A stretch of DNA of 64,000 nucleotides. Origin: Phlebopus portentosus (lineage: Eukaryota; Basidiomycota; Agaricomycetes; Boletales; Boletinellaceae). The position numbers and the translations under genes were made by a program. The stretch is taken from assembly GCA_037892935.1 (NCBI GenBank), contig JAYXKI010000010.1, positions 558,001 to 622,000 on the forward strand, given 5' to 3'. Below, piece after piece: positions 1 through 13,390 of the stretch. Below the pieces are notes generated by a model. That model made no database searches. It saw only the letters and a list, made by a program, of their open reading frames with translations, and was not told where the DNA came from. Position 1 is the first letter of the stretch, and every line of letters starts with the position of its first letter.

Positions 1-1096
1 GCATCGTGGTACTGTACATACTACATACTGTGCATCGGGTCGTCTCGTCACGTCTCTAACCCAACGCCGAATGGTAATCATGTCATATACCGTAGAGATA
101 CAGGACTTTGTGGTTCCCAGCAGATATCATCCCGAGTTGAGGCCCGATCTCAACTGGTCAAGAAAGCGCGTTTAGTAAGAACTCGTATGTATACAAATTC
201 TTTCTTTGGGCTTCGAAGAGACGTGATATGAGCGCGAGAGCGCTAGAGTGCACGAGTTGTCACTGACACTGGCGCATGATGTGTTAGTATGATGTATGTA
301 TCTGCACAAACAAATTCGGAGACAAGACATTCCCTTCCTGTTGAATTTAGTATGAGTGTATTTCAGATGCCAGTGCAAATGGCTGCTTTGCTGTACAGTA
401 GTTCTGCCTGTACATTTGATAACCGGACATGCTCCTATCGTTTTGTAGGAGGATTCCACGACGTTCATATGCCCGGCATTACACATAGATGTCGTGCGTC
501 ATGATTGATTTTGATATCCAGTGTTCCAACGAGGATAGCTTCTGCAGATCACCATGGACTGTAAGGTAAGGCGCCAATTCTTGAGGGAATCAAGTATCCC
601 ATTCTGTTTATAAGCATGTCTGACCTGTAGACTCTTGAGAATGTACACGGTGAAGGAGATATGGAACAGTACAGTACACAAATTGTACATACAATTGATG
701 GAAAACCTCGAGAAAGAAAATGACCCAGCTGAGGAAAGGTGTAGCGAGTTGGACGTTTGTGACAAGATACCGGAAAAGGAAGAAGATATGCGAGTGTGAA
801 AAAAAAGTCCACAGAAAAGGTAGAAGAAAAATGGCGAACGAATGAGGTGAGACCGTGTGACGCATTGGAAAACGACTAGGCTCAGAGGTAAGTCAAGAAA
901 TTACAATGCATTCTAGCAAGAACGAAACGAGGCGCTAGAACCAGAGCAGTGGACAAGTCATGGGTAGATAGGCATTAAACCGTGTAATCAAGTAGAACGA
1001 AGAGCTATAACTCTGTAACGCGGGATTATTGGCGGAAGCCAGGAGAGGGGGAAGACTAGAATATAGCAGAAGCATCAGTTCTCGGTTCGCAGTAGT
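1..1096. other. Left-edge stretch without a supportable gene
   Basis: Only short open frames are present, all without recognisable domains and without a consistent exon series. The right part probably includes the 3' untranslated region of the minus-strand serine-rich gene that ends at 1097. Nothing else is called here. Confidence 0.5.
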
Positions 1097-2960
1097 TCAG
1101 GCAGCACAAGAAACCTCGAACAGGCTTCGCCAGCTGTCGCTGCGACTATCCGTCTCAAGGTTCTCATCACGCATGTCAATGAAACTCGGCCCATCAATAG
1201 GAACCAAATCAAGACGCAGTTCGAGACGAGCAGGTTTCTTCTGCCGGTGACGCCCTGCTCGGGATTTTTGGTGATGATGATGATGATGACCATGATGGTG
1301 ACCGCAAGACTCGTGCTGCACAAGAGTATGTGGGTTGCTACTCCCGAAGTCAGAGACGGTGCGTAAACGGATGTAAGTCTCGCGATTGGAATTTGAAACT
1401 AGGGGGCCCAGTGGATGCTGTGGCGATTTTGAAGAACGCGATGAAGCTTGAACTTCAGAATGCGGTCCTGAGCGAGTAGAAGACGATGTGGACGCCGACG
1501 TAGAAGCGTCCAGTGGATGCAAGTGCGCCGGAGATCGGGCGACAATCGAAGCGTGTTTTGATGGGAATGGAACAGGAGCAAGAGAAATATCGCCTCCTCT
1601 TTGATCTTTCTGGCGAGGCGACCGAGGACTGTAGGAACGTTTCGAGCGCTTAGGTTTTCGCGGCGCACTGTCATCCGACTGAGGCGAATCCAATTGTGGC
1701 TGAGCCAACCTGTCAAGACCGAAGATCTTGTCGACTTCGACGTCGATGTCTCCATCTACTTCACCACCGAAAAGGACACCCCAAGCACTCTGGCGAGGCG
1801 TCAGGTTGTACCAAGGCTGACCATTGATGGACACGGAAAGACCACGGCTCCTCAACTGGTCACTTTTACTTGACTGTCGTGACTGACCCTCGTTCTCGCC
1901 CGCTAGATCCTCAACAATAACGTTCATGCCATGGACTGCAGGCGCAGGACCAGCAACTTCTTCTTCTTCTTCGTCGTCAGATAGGTGCATAAAGTTCTGC
2001 GACAAGCGTGGCTTGAGCCGTCCAACGGCACCATCCGCCCCTCGGCCCTCCAACCGTTTCAACGCATCCCAACGTTGTGCCTTCCGGTATCCAGACGACA
2101 CGGTCGACGACCGGCTAAGGACTTCGGCGGACCTCAATGACCTTTCCGAAATTACGTCGATCTCGGACGTGTCGGTGTGGAAGGGTGGTGGAGACGGATC
2201 TGCAAATCGCATAGGCGATAACTCCCTTTGGATCTGAGTATGAATTGAAGAAGTTGGAGACGTTGGGAAGGCATAGCTGCCGCGTCTTGGTGAAGGTGAG
2301 AATATGATGGACGGCGGCCGCCCTGGTCCAGAGACAGAGGACTTGGATGTGATCGGAAGGCTCGGGTCCGGAATGTTGCGCGCTGATTTTGGACTGTCTG
2401 GAGGAGACACCAATGCGGGAGGCGAGAACATCGGCACAAAGCTACTGCGACGGTTTAGGCGCGGGTGCAAAGAGAGAAAAAGACAAGCACACGTACGAAT
2501 GACTGAAAGTTGGCGAGAAAAATGATGATTCCGTCTGCTGCCTTCGATTGCTCGTGGCAGTCGCCTTATCTTTGCCCTTTGTGCTTACAGATCGCAATGA
2601 TTGAGATTCAGCGAGATCGAGAGACAAGAACGAGCGGTGTTCAGCGGGATTGCGTTTCTTTTTGAAGGTAAAATAAAAGGACCCGTCATTACTCGCGCTT
2701 GCGGTGGATTCGGAAGTGCCAGATGAGCTTGGGGGTGGCAAAGGATGCGCAGAAAAGTCAGAATAGTCCGAGAACGCGTCGATGCTGGGTAAGCTTCCTC
2801 GACGCGGACCACAATACTCCGTTGCCCATGGCGCGGTCGCGTAGGATGGTGAGGTGCCCTCTGAGAGGAGACCACATTTGAATAAATTTGAATAGTTTGA
2901 GAATGCCATCGCTTGAACGGACGACGGCGAGGAAAGCACGACTAATGTTGACGCTGGCAA
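1097..2960 (-). CDS. Serine-rich low-complexity protein with His cluster, function unknown
   Basis: Two exons, 2960-2491 and 2444-1097, separated by a 46-nt intron (GTGCTT..CAG). The joined length is 1,818 nt, giving 605 residues in frame (checked). No family is recognised. The protein is rich in Ser, Pro and Arg. Short proline-directed motifs (SPP, SPR, SPK) are scattered through it, an acidic DDEEEEE stretch lies near the middle, and a His-rich run (CGHHHGHHHHHHQK) followed by basic residues lies near the C-terminus. It has no signal peptide or clear membrane segment. This composition suggests a disordered, phosphorylated regulatory protein. That is inference only. The start at 2960 is the most upstream Met; MAFSNYSN about 17 residues further in is an alternative. 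Coding potential is well supported by the long in-frame exon pair. Confidence 0.7.
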
Positions 2961-5542
2961 GCTGTGGTATGAGGCCCGCAGTCATAGGTATACATTTTAT
3001 ATAAAGAAGAGACGTCGGCTAGGGCGATCAACGGGGAGTCACACCTAGTCACGGCTATTTACAGCGTTAGCCATTTTTGGTTTTTACACCTATTTCCTGG
3101 TCGGTTACATCCGGTTACATCTTGCCATTGCCGGCATTCTTTCCGGCTATTCCATCCGTTGCCTACGGATCGGTCCCGTCAATGGTTTCATCTCTCAACG
3201 CGACGGTCAAGAAGTCGAGGAAGACGAGCGCCGCCTTGGGCGCGAGGCAGGGCGCAAGACAGCGATTGTTATTCACAAAGCTCTGGGCCTTCTTTTGCGC
3301 ATTCACCCTCAATTCTAGTCTCATGCAAACATTCTCCATTTTTTTCTCATTTGCTTCTTACCAACTTGCCCGTCTCTATCCACTGCCACGACTTTACTCT
3401 TTAGCCTCCCTCCGTTCGTGCCTTCTTGATCAACTGATGGTGATGAAACCGGTGCACTCTGATCACACTCACTGCTCGTCCAAACGAACGATCACCTGAG
3501 TTCGCCTCGCTTTCCCGCCCCGCCCAGCTGAGTCGAGGGCTGTCCGTATAAGTCGCCGCCCTGCACATGCTCCCGCGCCGCGCGGATTTGCGCAAAAATA
3601 AATCAAATATCGTCGATATTTACTCCTTTTGTCATAGTGTGGCAAAAATTGCGCTAGCGTTTTACTTCTAGCGTGTCTCTCCGATCGCCCGCCGTTGTAT
3701 AGTCGACGTCGTTGTGGATGACATCGTTGATTGATCTTCATGTTTGCGGAGCATGTCCATCCGTGGTTCTTTGGGGTCGCAAATCACCCCATCATGCCAA
3801 GCTTCGAGGTGTTGTATTTCCTATTCTCCTCATCGCCTCCCTATGCTCTTCAATGAGTATTCTCTGTGTTGCCTCCGTGATGTGCCTAGTGTCGAATTTG
3901 AGGAAACCTCAACAGGTTCCATAACCGTTGGTCCAGTCTTATCAAAGGTTCGTTCATGTGATCCAATCGACTGTTGTTCATTTGATTTGAGATATAGTAT
4001 GCTGTCTAGGAGAGGTCAAGCCCCGCAAGTATCAATCAAATATGACCCTTCGTCAACTGACTCCGATAATCTAATCAAAATATCCGCGAATTTAATTGTT
4101 CAAGAGTCGGGTTACATATCGAAATAGAAATAGATTCGTTATTATTCCGCATTCCGAAAGATCTCGGTCCGATTCTCTGCTTTTCATTTATCGAGAAACT
4201 TTAGGGCCAGATCTGTGTCGAAATGCAGGTATAACTATATAATGCTGCGGGACTAAGGAGTACACCGCCATCGGCATGCCTCTTTTCCCGTACGAAGGCG
4301 GCTGAAAAGACATGTTCTCGCTCGGCTCGGACGATCACGATGCCGGGCAATTCTCCATCAGTGCGTTTTACTTATTGATAGTCAAAACCATGGAGAAGAG
4401 ATTCTCATTCATACTTATTGCTCTTATTGCTAGTTCCTGTGCTTGTGCGTCGATACTGCGTCGATTCGTCAGCCGGCGGGGGATCTATCTCACTGATACT
4501 ATCGGTCAAATCTACGCTTTGGTGCTTTCACTTCTTTCATCACATCTAAGTGCTTGATCAATCAGAAGCAACTGAAAACTTGGACGACGAACGCCGGCAC
4601 CACCGAAGAACTAACATACCAGCGCGTCCCAGGGTTAAGTTCTCACTAAATCCGAGCCAGGATTTCGTCCATGTGATGCTTCTTCTTTGCCCTTTGGAAC
4701 GACTCGGCTTGGCGGTGTGGAGAAGCAAACCCGTTTGTTTTTCTGAACGCATGGATTTTTTTGTCGTGCCACGCGTGAAGCTCCATGCTGTGCGGAATTA
4801 CCCTGCACGCCAAATGTACTCATGGCTTTTCTGGACCGCCCTACCCTCAGTAACTATCCATTGTTGTTGTGAAAAACCCCGAGCCGGGGGCGAAGTTTGC
4901 GTCAAGCAGACTGCTGGGTTATTGGGCTTGGTGACCGACCACATGTAAGTCACAAAAGAAGTAAAACATGCTAGACGATTTCATTCAATATTATAATATA
5001 AATGACATCAGATTACGTTGGATGGCACCACATGGCCTTGGCCAATATCAATCGTCGCAATGAAAGATTCGCACGTGTTGTGTGTTTTACCATAACCATA
5101 ACAGTGACGATGATGGCCGGAATTGCGGAGATGGACAAGGACAAGATGACCATTACCATCACAACCTCTGGATCGATTTTCGATTTTCTTCTCTCATCCT
5201 CATCCTCATGCTCTTTACTAGACTTGGAAAATCTCCCAGGAACTTACAAAGCTTGTCCCGGGCCGAGAGCGAACCTTCTGCCGGTGCAACCATGGACGGG
5301 GAGGACTTGCCGTGAATGACCTAGCTCGTTCATATTGGCACGGCTTGCTATCAGCTCCGCGGATCGTTCACTGAAAGAGCTTCAGAAGACCCTTATCGGA
5401 ACCACAATTCCAAGAACCCATCCGAGCTGGTGTTCTTTTGGCATCGCACGATATATGATTCACCGCATATGTAAGGAATAATAAGCGCATTATAAGCGAT
5501 TATTGACGCCCATCATCTCGAAGAGGCCTCTGTGTCGTGAAG
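2961..5542. other. Intergenic stretch, no confident gene
   Basis: About 2.6 kb between the serine-rich gene, which reads leftward, and the GH128 pseudogene. Short open frames occur, for example around 5002-5319. None carries a recognisable domain, and none can be joined into a longer exon chain. It should contain the divergent promoters of the two flanking loci. Confidence 0.5.
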
Positions 5543-7047
5543 ATGCCGCATCGAACATCGGCAGTAATGCTCTTTATCTGTTTCATCCTAGCCCAAATAG
5601 TATCTTCGCAAAGGCTGGTTTGGGCTGGGCACATGGAAATACCAGCATCATTCGCCAATATCTTACTACGGGCAAAGTAACATGGTTCGTAACACAAAAG
5701 ACTTTCACGGAGGTTTGTATATTCTTCGATTAAGGTATTATACGTGGCAACCAGATCCTCGACGCGATGAAATCGAATTTGTTCCAATATTCTGGGGAAA
5801 GATTCAGATTCACAACTTCGCAACCACGACCATCAGGACGATCGAGAGTTATGGTGCCACTTATGTGCTAGGCTTCAACGAGTACAGCGCGTTTGTTTCC
5901 ATTTTTCTTGTTTCTTCTTATCATTCGTTAACTGATTGCATTTGAACTTTGCTTCGTTGTGATTCCGTTCTACAACTACTTCGACGAATTACAAAACATG
6001 GATCGAAAAGACCGCAGGAACCTGGACAATCGAACCTCACCGCCGAAGAAGGAGCAGAGCTCTGGAAGACATATCTCGCAGGCTCAAGGAATTCGTCTTG
6101 GTTTACCTGCTCCTTCCGGAGCGTTTAATGGAAAAACCTGGCTTCATGACTGGTTGGCTGCATGTGCTGGAGGTTGTAATGCAGATTTAGAGGCTCTTCG
6201 TAAGTTTACTCTCACTACGGGTCAATTTGAACTAATCCCTTGTCATTTTTATTGTGTGTGGCCTCTGCCTAGATTGGTACGGAGTCAACGCAACGCAGTT
6301 CCAGCTCTATCTCGAGGAAGACCATGATACGTCCCAACTCCCTCTTTGGGTTACAGAATGGGCTGATATTGTAAGTCCCTGATTCTAAACTATTAAATCG
6401 TCTGCTTTCTTTATGCTCTTCGACCGATTCAAAATACCGGCTAATCGTGCAGTACTTCACTGACCAACCGTCACTCGACGAGGTATCCTTATTCCTCAAT
6501 CAGACACAGAGCTCTATAGATAAGACGGACTGGATATAGAGGTACGCCTGGTTTGGAATCATGAAGAAAAGGCCGGACATCGGTTCTGTGAGTATATGGT
6601 ATCATGCTCTCTTCTCAAGACGTTTGAATAATTTCTTTACTAATCTCATCCGTGACCTAGAATAACGCCATGATGGATCCTCAAGGACAGATTACGAATC
6701 TTGGGAGACAGTACATCGACGAAAGTCCGGGAGAGAATGGGACAGATGGTGGATCAAAAGATGAGTCGGGCGGTGAGTCAGAGAATGGCTTTGATGCTGG
6801 CTCAGCGTCTTCGGTCGCCGACTCATCCATCTCTTCCAAGCCGGCATTCGACGTCAGTGTGGCGCTTCTTGTTATCGTCCGTGCCGCATTTATGAAGCTT
6901 ACGGACGAACTTACATACTATGATAAACTAGATAGAATACACTCATACACGGCATACATAAACTTGTCAATTTTTCACAGAGTTATTCTATTGGATGGAT
7001 CTAAGAGAGCCCTCGCAAAGTTTCACGCGCTTGTTCTCCCGAGCTGA
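5543..7047 (+). pseudogene. GH128 (Asl1-like) glycoside hydrolase, degenerate copy
   Basis: This is a paralogue of the intact gene at 7559-8923, with the same exon order. Recognisable pieces are the signal peptide (FICFILAQIVSSQ), KAGLGWAHGN, GFNE followed by PQEPGQSNLTAEEGAELW, GIRLGLPAPSGAF, CAGGCNADLEAL, LPLWVTEWAD and RYAWFGIM. Compared with the intact copy it has three lesions. One base is missing near 5610, just after the signal peptide. Eight bases are missing near 6070-6090, between the LW..TYL and GIRLG segments. A TAG stands at 6537-6539 where the paralogue has GAG (DW-V-E-RYAW). Three independent breaks make a sequencing error unlikely as the whole explanation. The 3' end is set by the open frame that follows NNAMMD, with a Ser/Gly-rich tail and a hydrophobic stretch. 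Confidence 0.8.
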
Positions 7048-7558
7048 AGACCGATTCGAAGCTCGTTGTGAGATTATAACTATTGATATTGATCTACAGC
7101 GCCATGGTATAAGAAAACAGAAAGTGATAGAGATTCGCGCACGTGTTGCAAGGTTTTCTATAATTAGCAACTACGTGGGATCGTCTCTGAATGCCGTATG
7201 GGCGGAACCGTTCTCACGCCCACAACACGATCGTTGGGTCGCTTTCTGCTTTCTTGCGGATACACTTCATGCAGGCATCGGTTCATAAAGCTTCTGCAGC
7301 CCCTAGCCCAGACGGGCCAGACCTATCGCCAAGGTTCCCTTGGGAGGACTTGCCTGCCGTAAACTACGTCATCCCAATGCTGTGCAGCTTTATCGTCGTA
7401 GGTGGAGTTCAGGCCACTTTTAAAAAACTTGCTTGGTCGAAGCTCATGCGGGCTTTACAAATCTTCTTGAGGTCATCCATCCAAGACCCTCCGTGAAATA
7501 ACTCTGTACCGCCGTTTATTCATACACGGTCCAGGTAGTATCCGAGCTTATCGCGAAG
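7048..7558 (+). other. Spacer between the tandem GH128 copies
   Basis: About 0.5 kb that must hold the promoter of the downstream intact GH128 gene. A short open frame in 7191-7496 has no recognisable domain. Nothing else is seen. Confidence 0.45.
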
Positions 7559-8923
7559 ATGCCGAAGCGAACTCAAGCAGGCCTTCTGTTCGCCTGTTTC
7601 ATCTTATTCCAGACCGCGAACTCGCAGAAAGCAGGGCTGGCGTGGCCAAATGGAAATTTTAATGATATTAGGCAGTATACAAGTACAGGGAAGGTAACAT
7701 GGTCTGTATCGCAAAACTCTTGGCCGGATAAGTTTTTCTGGGAAATTTGCTCTGATTCTCAAATATTTGTCTATGAAGGTACTATACATGGTCGCCGAAT
7801 CCCGTACGCTCGGATCTCGAGTTCGTTTCCATGCTTTGGGGCAGAGATCAAATTGATACGTTCACGTCCATGATTAACAAGACGATTAGTCAAAATGGTG
7901 TTACTCATGTACTGGGTTTTAACGAGTTCGTCTTTAGTTTTCTTTCACAACTGATTGTTAGCTGCTGACTACCATGATTCCATCCCAATCGAAATTCATC
8001 CCGACTGCAAATATCAAGACCACAGCAACCTGGTCAATCAAACCTCACTGCTGAAGAAGGAGCAGAGCTCTGGAGGACATATCTCGAACCACTAAAGTCG
8101 CAAGGTATTCGTCTTGGTACACCTGCTCCATCGAGCGCACCAAGTGGAAAGACCTGGCTTCAAGACTGGCTCACCGCATGTGCTGGAGGTTGTAATCCGG
8201 ACTTTGTCGCTCTTCGTGAGTCCTATCTCGTTTTACATGGTGTATTCTAGCGAACGGTTGAGTTATTATTGTTTCTTTGTTTACGTTGCCGATGTCTAGA
8301 CTGGTACGACGTCAATGCGACCCAGTTCCAGCTCTACCTCGAGGATTTCCACGATACTTTCCAACTCCCTATCTGGGTTACAGAATGGGCGGACCATGTA
8401 CGTACATAGTCTTCCTATTTCTAGGTCTTGCATATGGATATCTCCTGATGACTGAATTTCTAGAACTTCAACGGCGATGACCAGCCATCTTTTGATGAGG
8501 TGGTCTCCTTTCTAAATCAAACACAGAGCTTCATGGATGCGACTGACTGGGTAGAGAGATACGCGTGGTTCGGCGTCATGGAGAATATGCAAGATGTGGG
8601 CTACGTGCGTATCCGAACTTGCTTATTCTCATTTCATTCTTTTATTCTCGAGTCCTTCATATCCACGCTAATCTGTAACATTCTTTGTATGCCCGTAACC
8701 ACAGAACAATGCCATGATGGACTCACAAGGAGACATCACAGATCTCGGGAGACAGTATATCGGCGGGGGCTCAGCAGAAGGTGGTTCAGCTCCTTCGGCC
8801 GTTAGCTCTGCATCGTCTCGGAGATTCCGAACACAGTTCAGCGCATTACAACCCAGAATTTTGTCTGCTATCATGGCCCTGACAGCATTACCGGGTCTTC
8901 TACAAGAACTCATATTTTTGTAA
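7559..8923 (+). CDS. Secreted GH128-type glycoside hydrolase (Asl1-like, putative beta-1,3-glucanase)
   Basis: Six exons: 7559-7701, 7779-7925, 8019-8215, 8300-8397, 8464-8604 and 8705-8923. They total 945 nt, 314 residues (checked in frame). The N-terminus is a signal peptide (LLFACFILFQTANSQ). The GH128 catalytic core follows: WPNGN, YYTWSP, the GFNEP motif that carries the acid/base Glu, HWYD, and PIWVTEWAD with the candidate nucleophile Glu, then RYAWFGVM. The C-terminus is a Gly/Ser-rich linker and a hydrophobic tail, which could be a GPI-anchor signal (inference). Family members cleave beta-1,3-glucan and act at the fungal cell wall. The gene sits 0.5 kb downstream of a broken paralogue, so this is a tandem duplication with one survivor. 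Confidence 0.88.
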
Positions 8924-9251
8924 CTCTGGACGCCCCATTTATACCCTGACGAGCTTGATAGAACGTACTGATGTCCTGCGTATACCCGTCCCCAGTTCGG
9001 ACTGATATACGGACTTTATGCGCCTTCGCCAGATCGAAAGATGCTGTAGTTGTATCCCTTTTCATTGTGAATTGCATAATAAACGAAAGTTGTCATATAT
9101 CTAGCATTGATCGAAAGCGTAACGGAATCCAAAAGGCCTGGACTTGCGAAACTAGGCGGATGAAAGGAATCTAGGAAGTATTATACTATACTGAATACCA
9201 CAGAGAAAGTGAAACGAGCCAAACGATATGAAAGTGTCGAACCATAGTAAG
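8924..9251. other. Convergent intergenic region
   Basis: About 330 bp between the 3' ends of the GH128 gene (plus) and the VPS9-domain gene (minus). It is probably the 3' untranslated regions of both. No other signal is seen. Confidence 0.5.
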
Positions 9252-12200
9252 TCAAGAATGCTCGTCAAAAGCACCCATATTGCGTACGCCTTCGACAAGT
9301 CGCCGATATTCACGCAGGAGCTCTGGAATCTCGGACATCTTGAGATCTTCTGCGGTGCACTCAAGGAAGCGACGACTTGGTGGGGCTAAAGGCGTGAAGG
9401 ATGTCCGATGAGCACTAGGCACGGGAGAAGATGTCCTCGAGGAAACGGGTGTGTCGAAACGTGCTGGTTCCTTCGCGGCGAGGAGACTTGATGTGCGTGG
9501 CGGTGGAGGTGGTGAGCCCTTTGAGTCATTGGTGAGATTAGGAAAACGTGGACATCAAGATAGAAAAATGCATAGGACATACCTGATTAGCGGACGGTTC
9601 ATTAGAGTGAAATGGTGATCCTTTCGACAAACGCGACCGGGACATATTCGCCAAACGATCCGTAATGCTCATGCGTTCCTTCTTGTTCGCCTTGTCTACC
9701 TTGCGTTTTCTGCGTGCGCGACTTCGGTCGCTCATCATACTCTCAAAGCTGCGAATACTGCGCGTGTCGTGTCTAGTTTCTTCCTCCTCATCTTCATCTT
9801 CCTCATCCTCTTCACTTTCCTCATCCTCATCTTCGTCTTCGTCACCTTCCTCTTCTTCATCGTCGAGCCTCACATTGCGCACTGACGAGGGTCGGCTTTC
9901 AACCATCTCTTGACCCTCTTCATCCGCGGCATGGTACGACGACGCGATTGAGCGGGCACGGTCACGACCGGGTAACGACGCCGCGAGACTCGCTATCGAG
10001 AACCCACTCTCGCGCCGTAGTAGTCCAAACCCTGGACGAGAGATATTCCACGGAGCGGCCTCGCTTCCAGGTGTTCCAGGGTGCGACTGATCGCCCGGTG
10101 GTGCAGCCGGGAGAAGCGAGCGGAGAACTCCAAAGCCAGAATCTACGACGCCTGAAAGGACTTTATTCGCCGAACCAGCGATTGCGTCGACTTGCTGCTC
10201 GACTCGGCCACGGAGCCCAGCTTGCCCACCTGGTGTGGAGGCAGGCGTCTTATCTGCAGCTATCCCCAGAGGTATTGGTGTGAGGTCGGCAGTGCTGTTG
10301 AAAGGCACAGTAAGAATTGTAATTTTCCTTGGAGAAAGCGAGAGTCTACTAACCTTCGAATATCCCTTTCGCTCTCTTTGAGACCCAGAGCTGCCAAGTC
10401 CACATTCTCCAAGAACTCAACCACCGCCATAAGGTTTATAAGGCAATAGCTTTCCTCTCCTCCAATAGATTGATTGCGGAAGCGTTGAGTGAACAGAAGA
10501 TGAGAAACAAGCTGAGACGGATTTGCTTTCACCACCGAGAAAATAATCAGAGGAAGCAAAATGTCCCCAGACACCGGAGTAGGCGTCTTGAGAGGAGAGA
10601 CGGAAAGTAGTGGCGTCGATGGCTCTTCGGCTGCAGGGGACAAAGTGAACGAAGGAACTGAGTCAACGGAGGCGCCATCTTCCAATAACGGAATCTTGAT
10701 CGTCTCATTTGTTTTGCTCTGCTCAAGCGTCTTTTCCGTCTCAGTTATTTTGATCTCTTCAAGTTCCTTCTCTGGAGCGGTTGAGTTGGCCAAAGGAGAG
10801 AGACGATCAGAAGTTGCCTTTATCGGTTTGACAGGGCTTTTGCTTCGGCCACTCGTTTCGTCCTCCCCCTTGGAATGGACGTCGCCACCGAAAGTGGGAC
10901 CCCGCGGGGTCTTCTCATCTTCCAAGAGCTCTTCTGACGTCAGATGTAGTGGTGGAAGTCTCGAAAGACCATCTTTGAAAAGAGAAGACATCGGCAACTA
11001 CGTAGCGAAAGACATAGAGTGAACTGACCAACGATGATCCTATGAGATGCTACGAGAATAGCAGCCTTGTCAGCGGGACAACGTGCCACCGCGAGTTGCG
11101 AAATAGCTACATTGAAACAAGCTTCAGTAATACACTTTCTTGGGATTTGCTTACTACTTACTTTGACCACATGCTTCAACGATTCGATAGACGTCACCTT
11201 TCGTGCCGCCGGCGTCAACACCAAGATGGTCCAAGTTCAAATCCAGTTTATTAAGTGCAGCTATACGGCTTGACAGCGCCTCGTCATGCGAGGCGTCATC
11301 AGAGCTAGAAGGCCGGTATAATCTAGAATTCAGATTAGCATTCTCTAGTGACCAGTCCTATCTTGGCTCAAATAATCAATACTTACCGATCATAAAAAGT
11401 GCATGTTAGCGCACGTTCTACTTTCTCCAGTGCATGCTGTACTTTCGTATCTAGTTCGTTCTTTTCCCTCGCCTTCTCTTCTTCGCTGAGTCTATCGTCC
11501 TTCCGCCTTAATGTCGAAGGCGAACCATCAACTCTAAGTTCTTCCTCCAAGCTCTCGTAAAATTCCTGGAACCGCTCGGACAGTTCCTCAGCAACGTCAT
11601 CATAAGCAGAAACTTCTAGTATAGAGCTCTGGTCTGAAGTGGTTTGACTCCCGTTGTTCCAATCCTTCCCTTTCAGCGAAGGTCTTGGGAAAGGCAACAA
11701 GTTAGACGAGAAGTTCTGCACACGGTCGATGACCCAACTAGGTAGACCAGCGAGCGAGTCCTTGATCTCAGCCTTTATGCACTTTGTGAGAGTCTTCGAT
11801 ATGTTCCGCCGTACAAGAGCTCGATCTATCGTGTAAGCGGGAACTTCAACAGTATGATCCACAGGCGGCACGTCTGCTTGAGGATGAGACGTTGGTACAG
11901 GGGCCGCAGGAGCATTTGACTTGGAAAAGAACGATGCGAATGGGTTGGGTAGGCGCGAAACATGTGGTGCAGGCTTAACACCAGGACGTGGAGGTAAGGG
12001 AGGTTTGGGAGGAATAGTGCGTGGAGGAATTGGAAGAGAAGGTATGAAGGCCCGCGAAATGAACTTGGGATAATCGAGAGCAGAATTCGATAACTCAGGA
12101 AGGGGAGGAAGTGACGCGAGAGCAGAAGAACGTGTCGCCGCATCGGACAGAGCCTTGAACAATTTCGATGAGGTCGGTATCGAAGATTGGATTAATAGAT

Positions 12201-13100
12201 CATCTCCACTGTCAAAGTAGATCCGTAAGCATGAGAAAGTAGATTACAATTGGAAACAGCGAGCATGATTGAAAGCAACCCGAAGAAAGATTGAGCAGAT
12301 CCTGATGCTCTGATTACTCACTCGATAGTTCCCCTCAGTCCAGATAATGTTACAAAGGGAGATTTCTCCCTGGCAGAGCCTTCGCAGAAAATGATGTGGT
12401 CTTTCACAAATTCGGGCGTAATGGCCTCACGAGAGCTTGCTACCTCCGTTGGGAGTAACAGTGCAGCCTATACGACAATACCACAAGTATTAATCAATCT
12501 TCTCTTGACAAAGGACGATGGAAATGAAACACATTTGCTCACTTTACCGGTTGCGATCACGGCCCATACCTCCGTCGATGCAGCTGTCTGATCCGATCCT
12601 GCCACTAGCTCCTCTAGCATCGCCCAGCCAAGGCAACTGGCATCAAGACCATGATGCTGCGTGACGGCCTTTAGGTTTTGCAGCTGTAACCGACTTGTCG
12701 CACTCGGTGCCGTAACTCCGTCCGAGTGCTGATGCGGTTGCGGTGCTACAGATACAGGCGAGCTTGCTGTGCCTGTCGTTGCCGAGCCCGTGACAACGCG
12801 TGCTTGGCGAGGTGTATATGGAAGATATTTTGTTGCGGTCGTCGCTGCTGCGTTTTGGACCGGGTGATGCGGTGGAGCATTAGCCGTGACTGGTGATTCA
12901 GAAGAGTGCAAACTGCTGTTGCTGGATGAAGTTCCATTTGCAATTACGTTAGAAGAGCTCAAGGAAGAGGAAGGGCCGGGAGACAAAAGCGGGTGTGCGT
13001 TGAGGACTTCGCTCGATGGAACGCGGTGTAAACGGCTGCTGGCGTGTGCCGGAGACGTAGGTCGGAGATTGGGAAGTGTAGTGCCTCCCGGAGAGGACAT
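9252..13100 (-). CDS. VPS9-domain protein (putative Rab5-type guanine nucleotide exchange factor)
   Basis: One large multi-exon gene. The start is MSSPGGTTLPNLR at 13100 and the stop is at 9252, after LLREYRRLVEGVRNMGAFDE. Successive exons give a Ser/Pro-rich N-terminus, a proline-rich segment (RTIPPKPPLPPRPG), a helical region with an EEKAREKNELD coiled-coil-like stretch, and then the two halves of a VPS9 domain. The first half is CPADKAAILVASHRIIV near 11.05 kb; the second is LLPLIIFSVVKANPSQLVSH and GGEESYCLINLMAVVEFLE near 10.45-10.55 kb. A variable insert separates them. The tail is disordered, with a very acidic Glu/Asp run (9.78-9.86 kb). VPS9 proteins activate Rab5-family GTPases in endocytic and vacuolar trafficking. 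Not every splice site was fixed, so boundaries between the outer ends are approximate. Confidence 0.8.
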
Positions 13101-13390
13101 GGCGTCTTCAACCTCTTGTCTCTATACGTGCGATCTAACCCAGAAGTCTACTGAAGAAGAATGACATCCGACTGCGCCTGTTCTCCCCGCGGCAGATGAT
13201 ATTGAGAGCTAAGTGGTCGTTGGGTCGTTGGACATGCACCGTTGGGTCGCGGCTCCGTGCACGTGCCGCTAAACCCATGATTGCTGCGGACACTGCTGGA
13301 CACTGGCACTGGCAGAGCTTTGCATAGAGCTTTGATTCTAACCTCTTCTCATCATCACCAGTCGCAGTTCCGATAGAAGAACACGTAGGA

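Noticed and set aside
5002..5319. 105-codon plus-strand frame with a His/Asp-rich alternative frame
   Set aside because: Neither frame shows a domain or flanking exons, and the two frames compete. Support is insufficient.
9665..9913. Poly-serine plus-strand frame
   Set aside because: It is the reverse reading of the acidic Glu/Asp run of the VPS9-domain protein.
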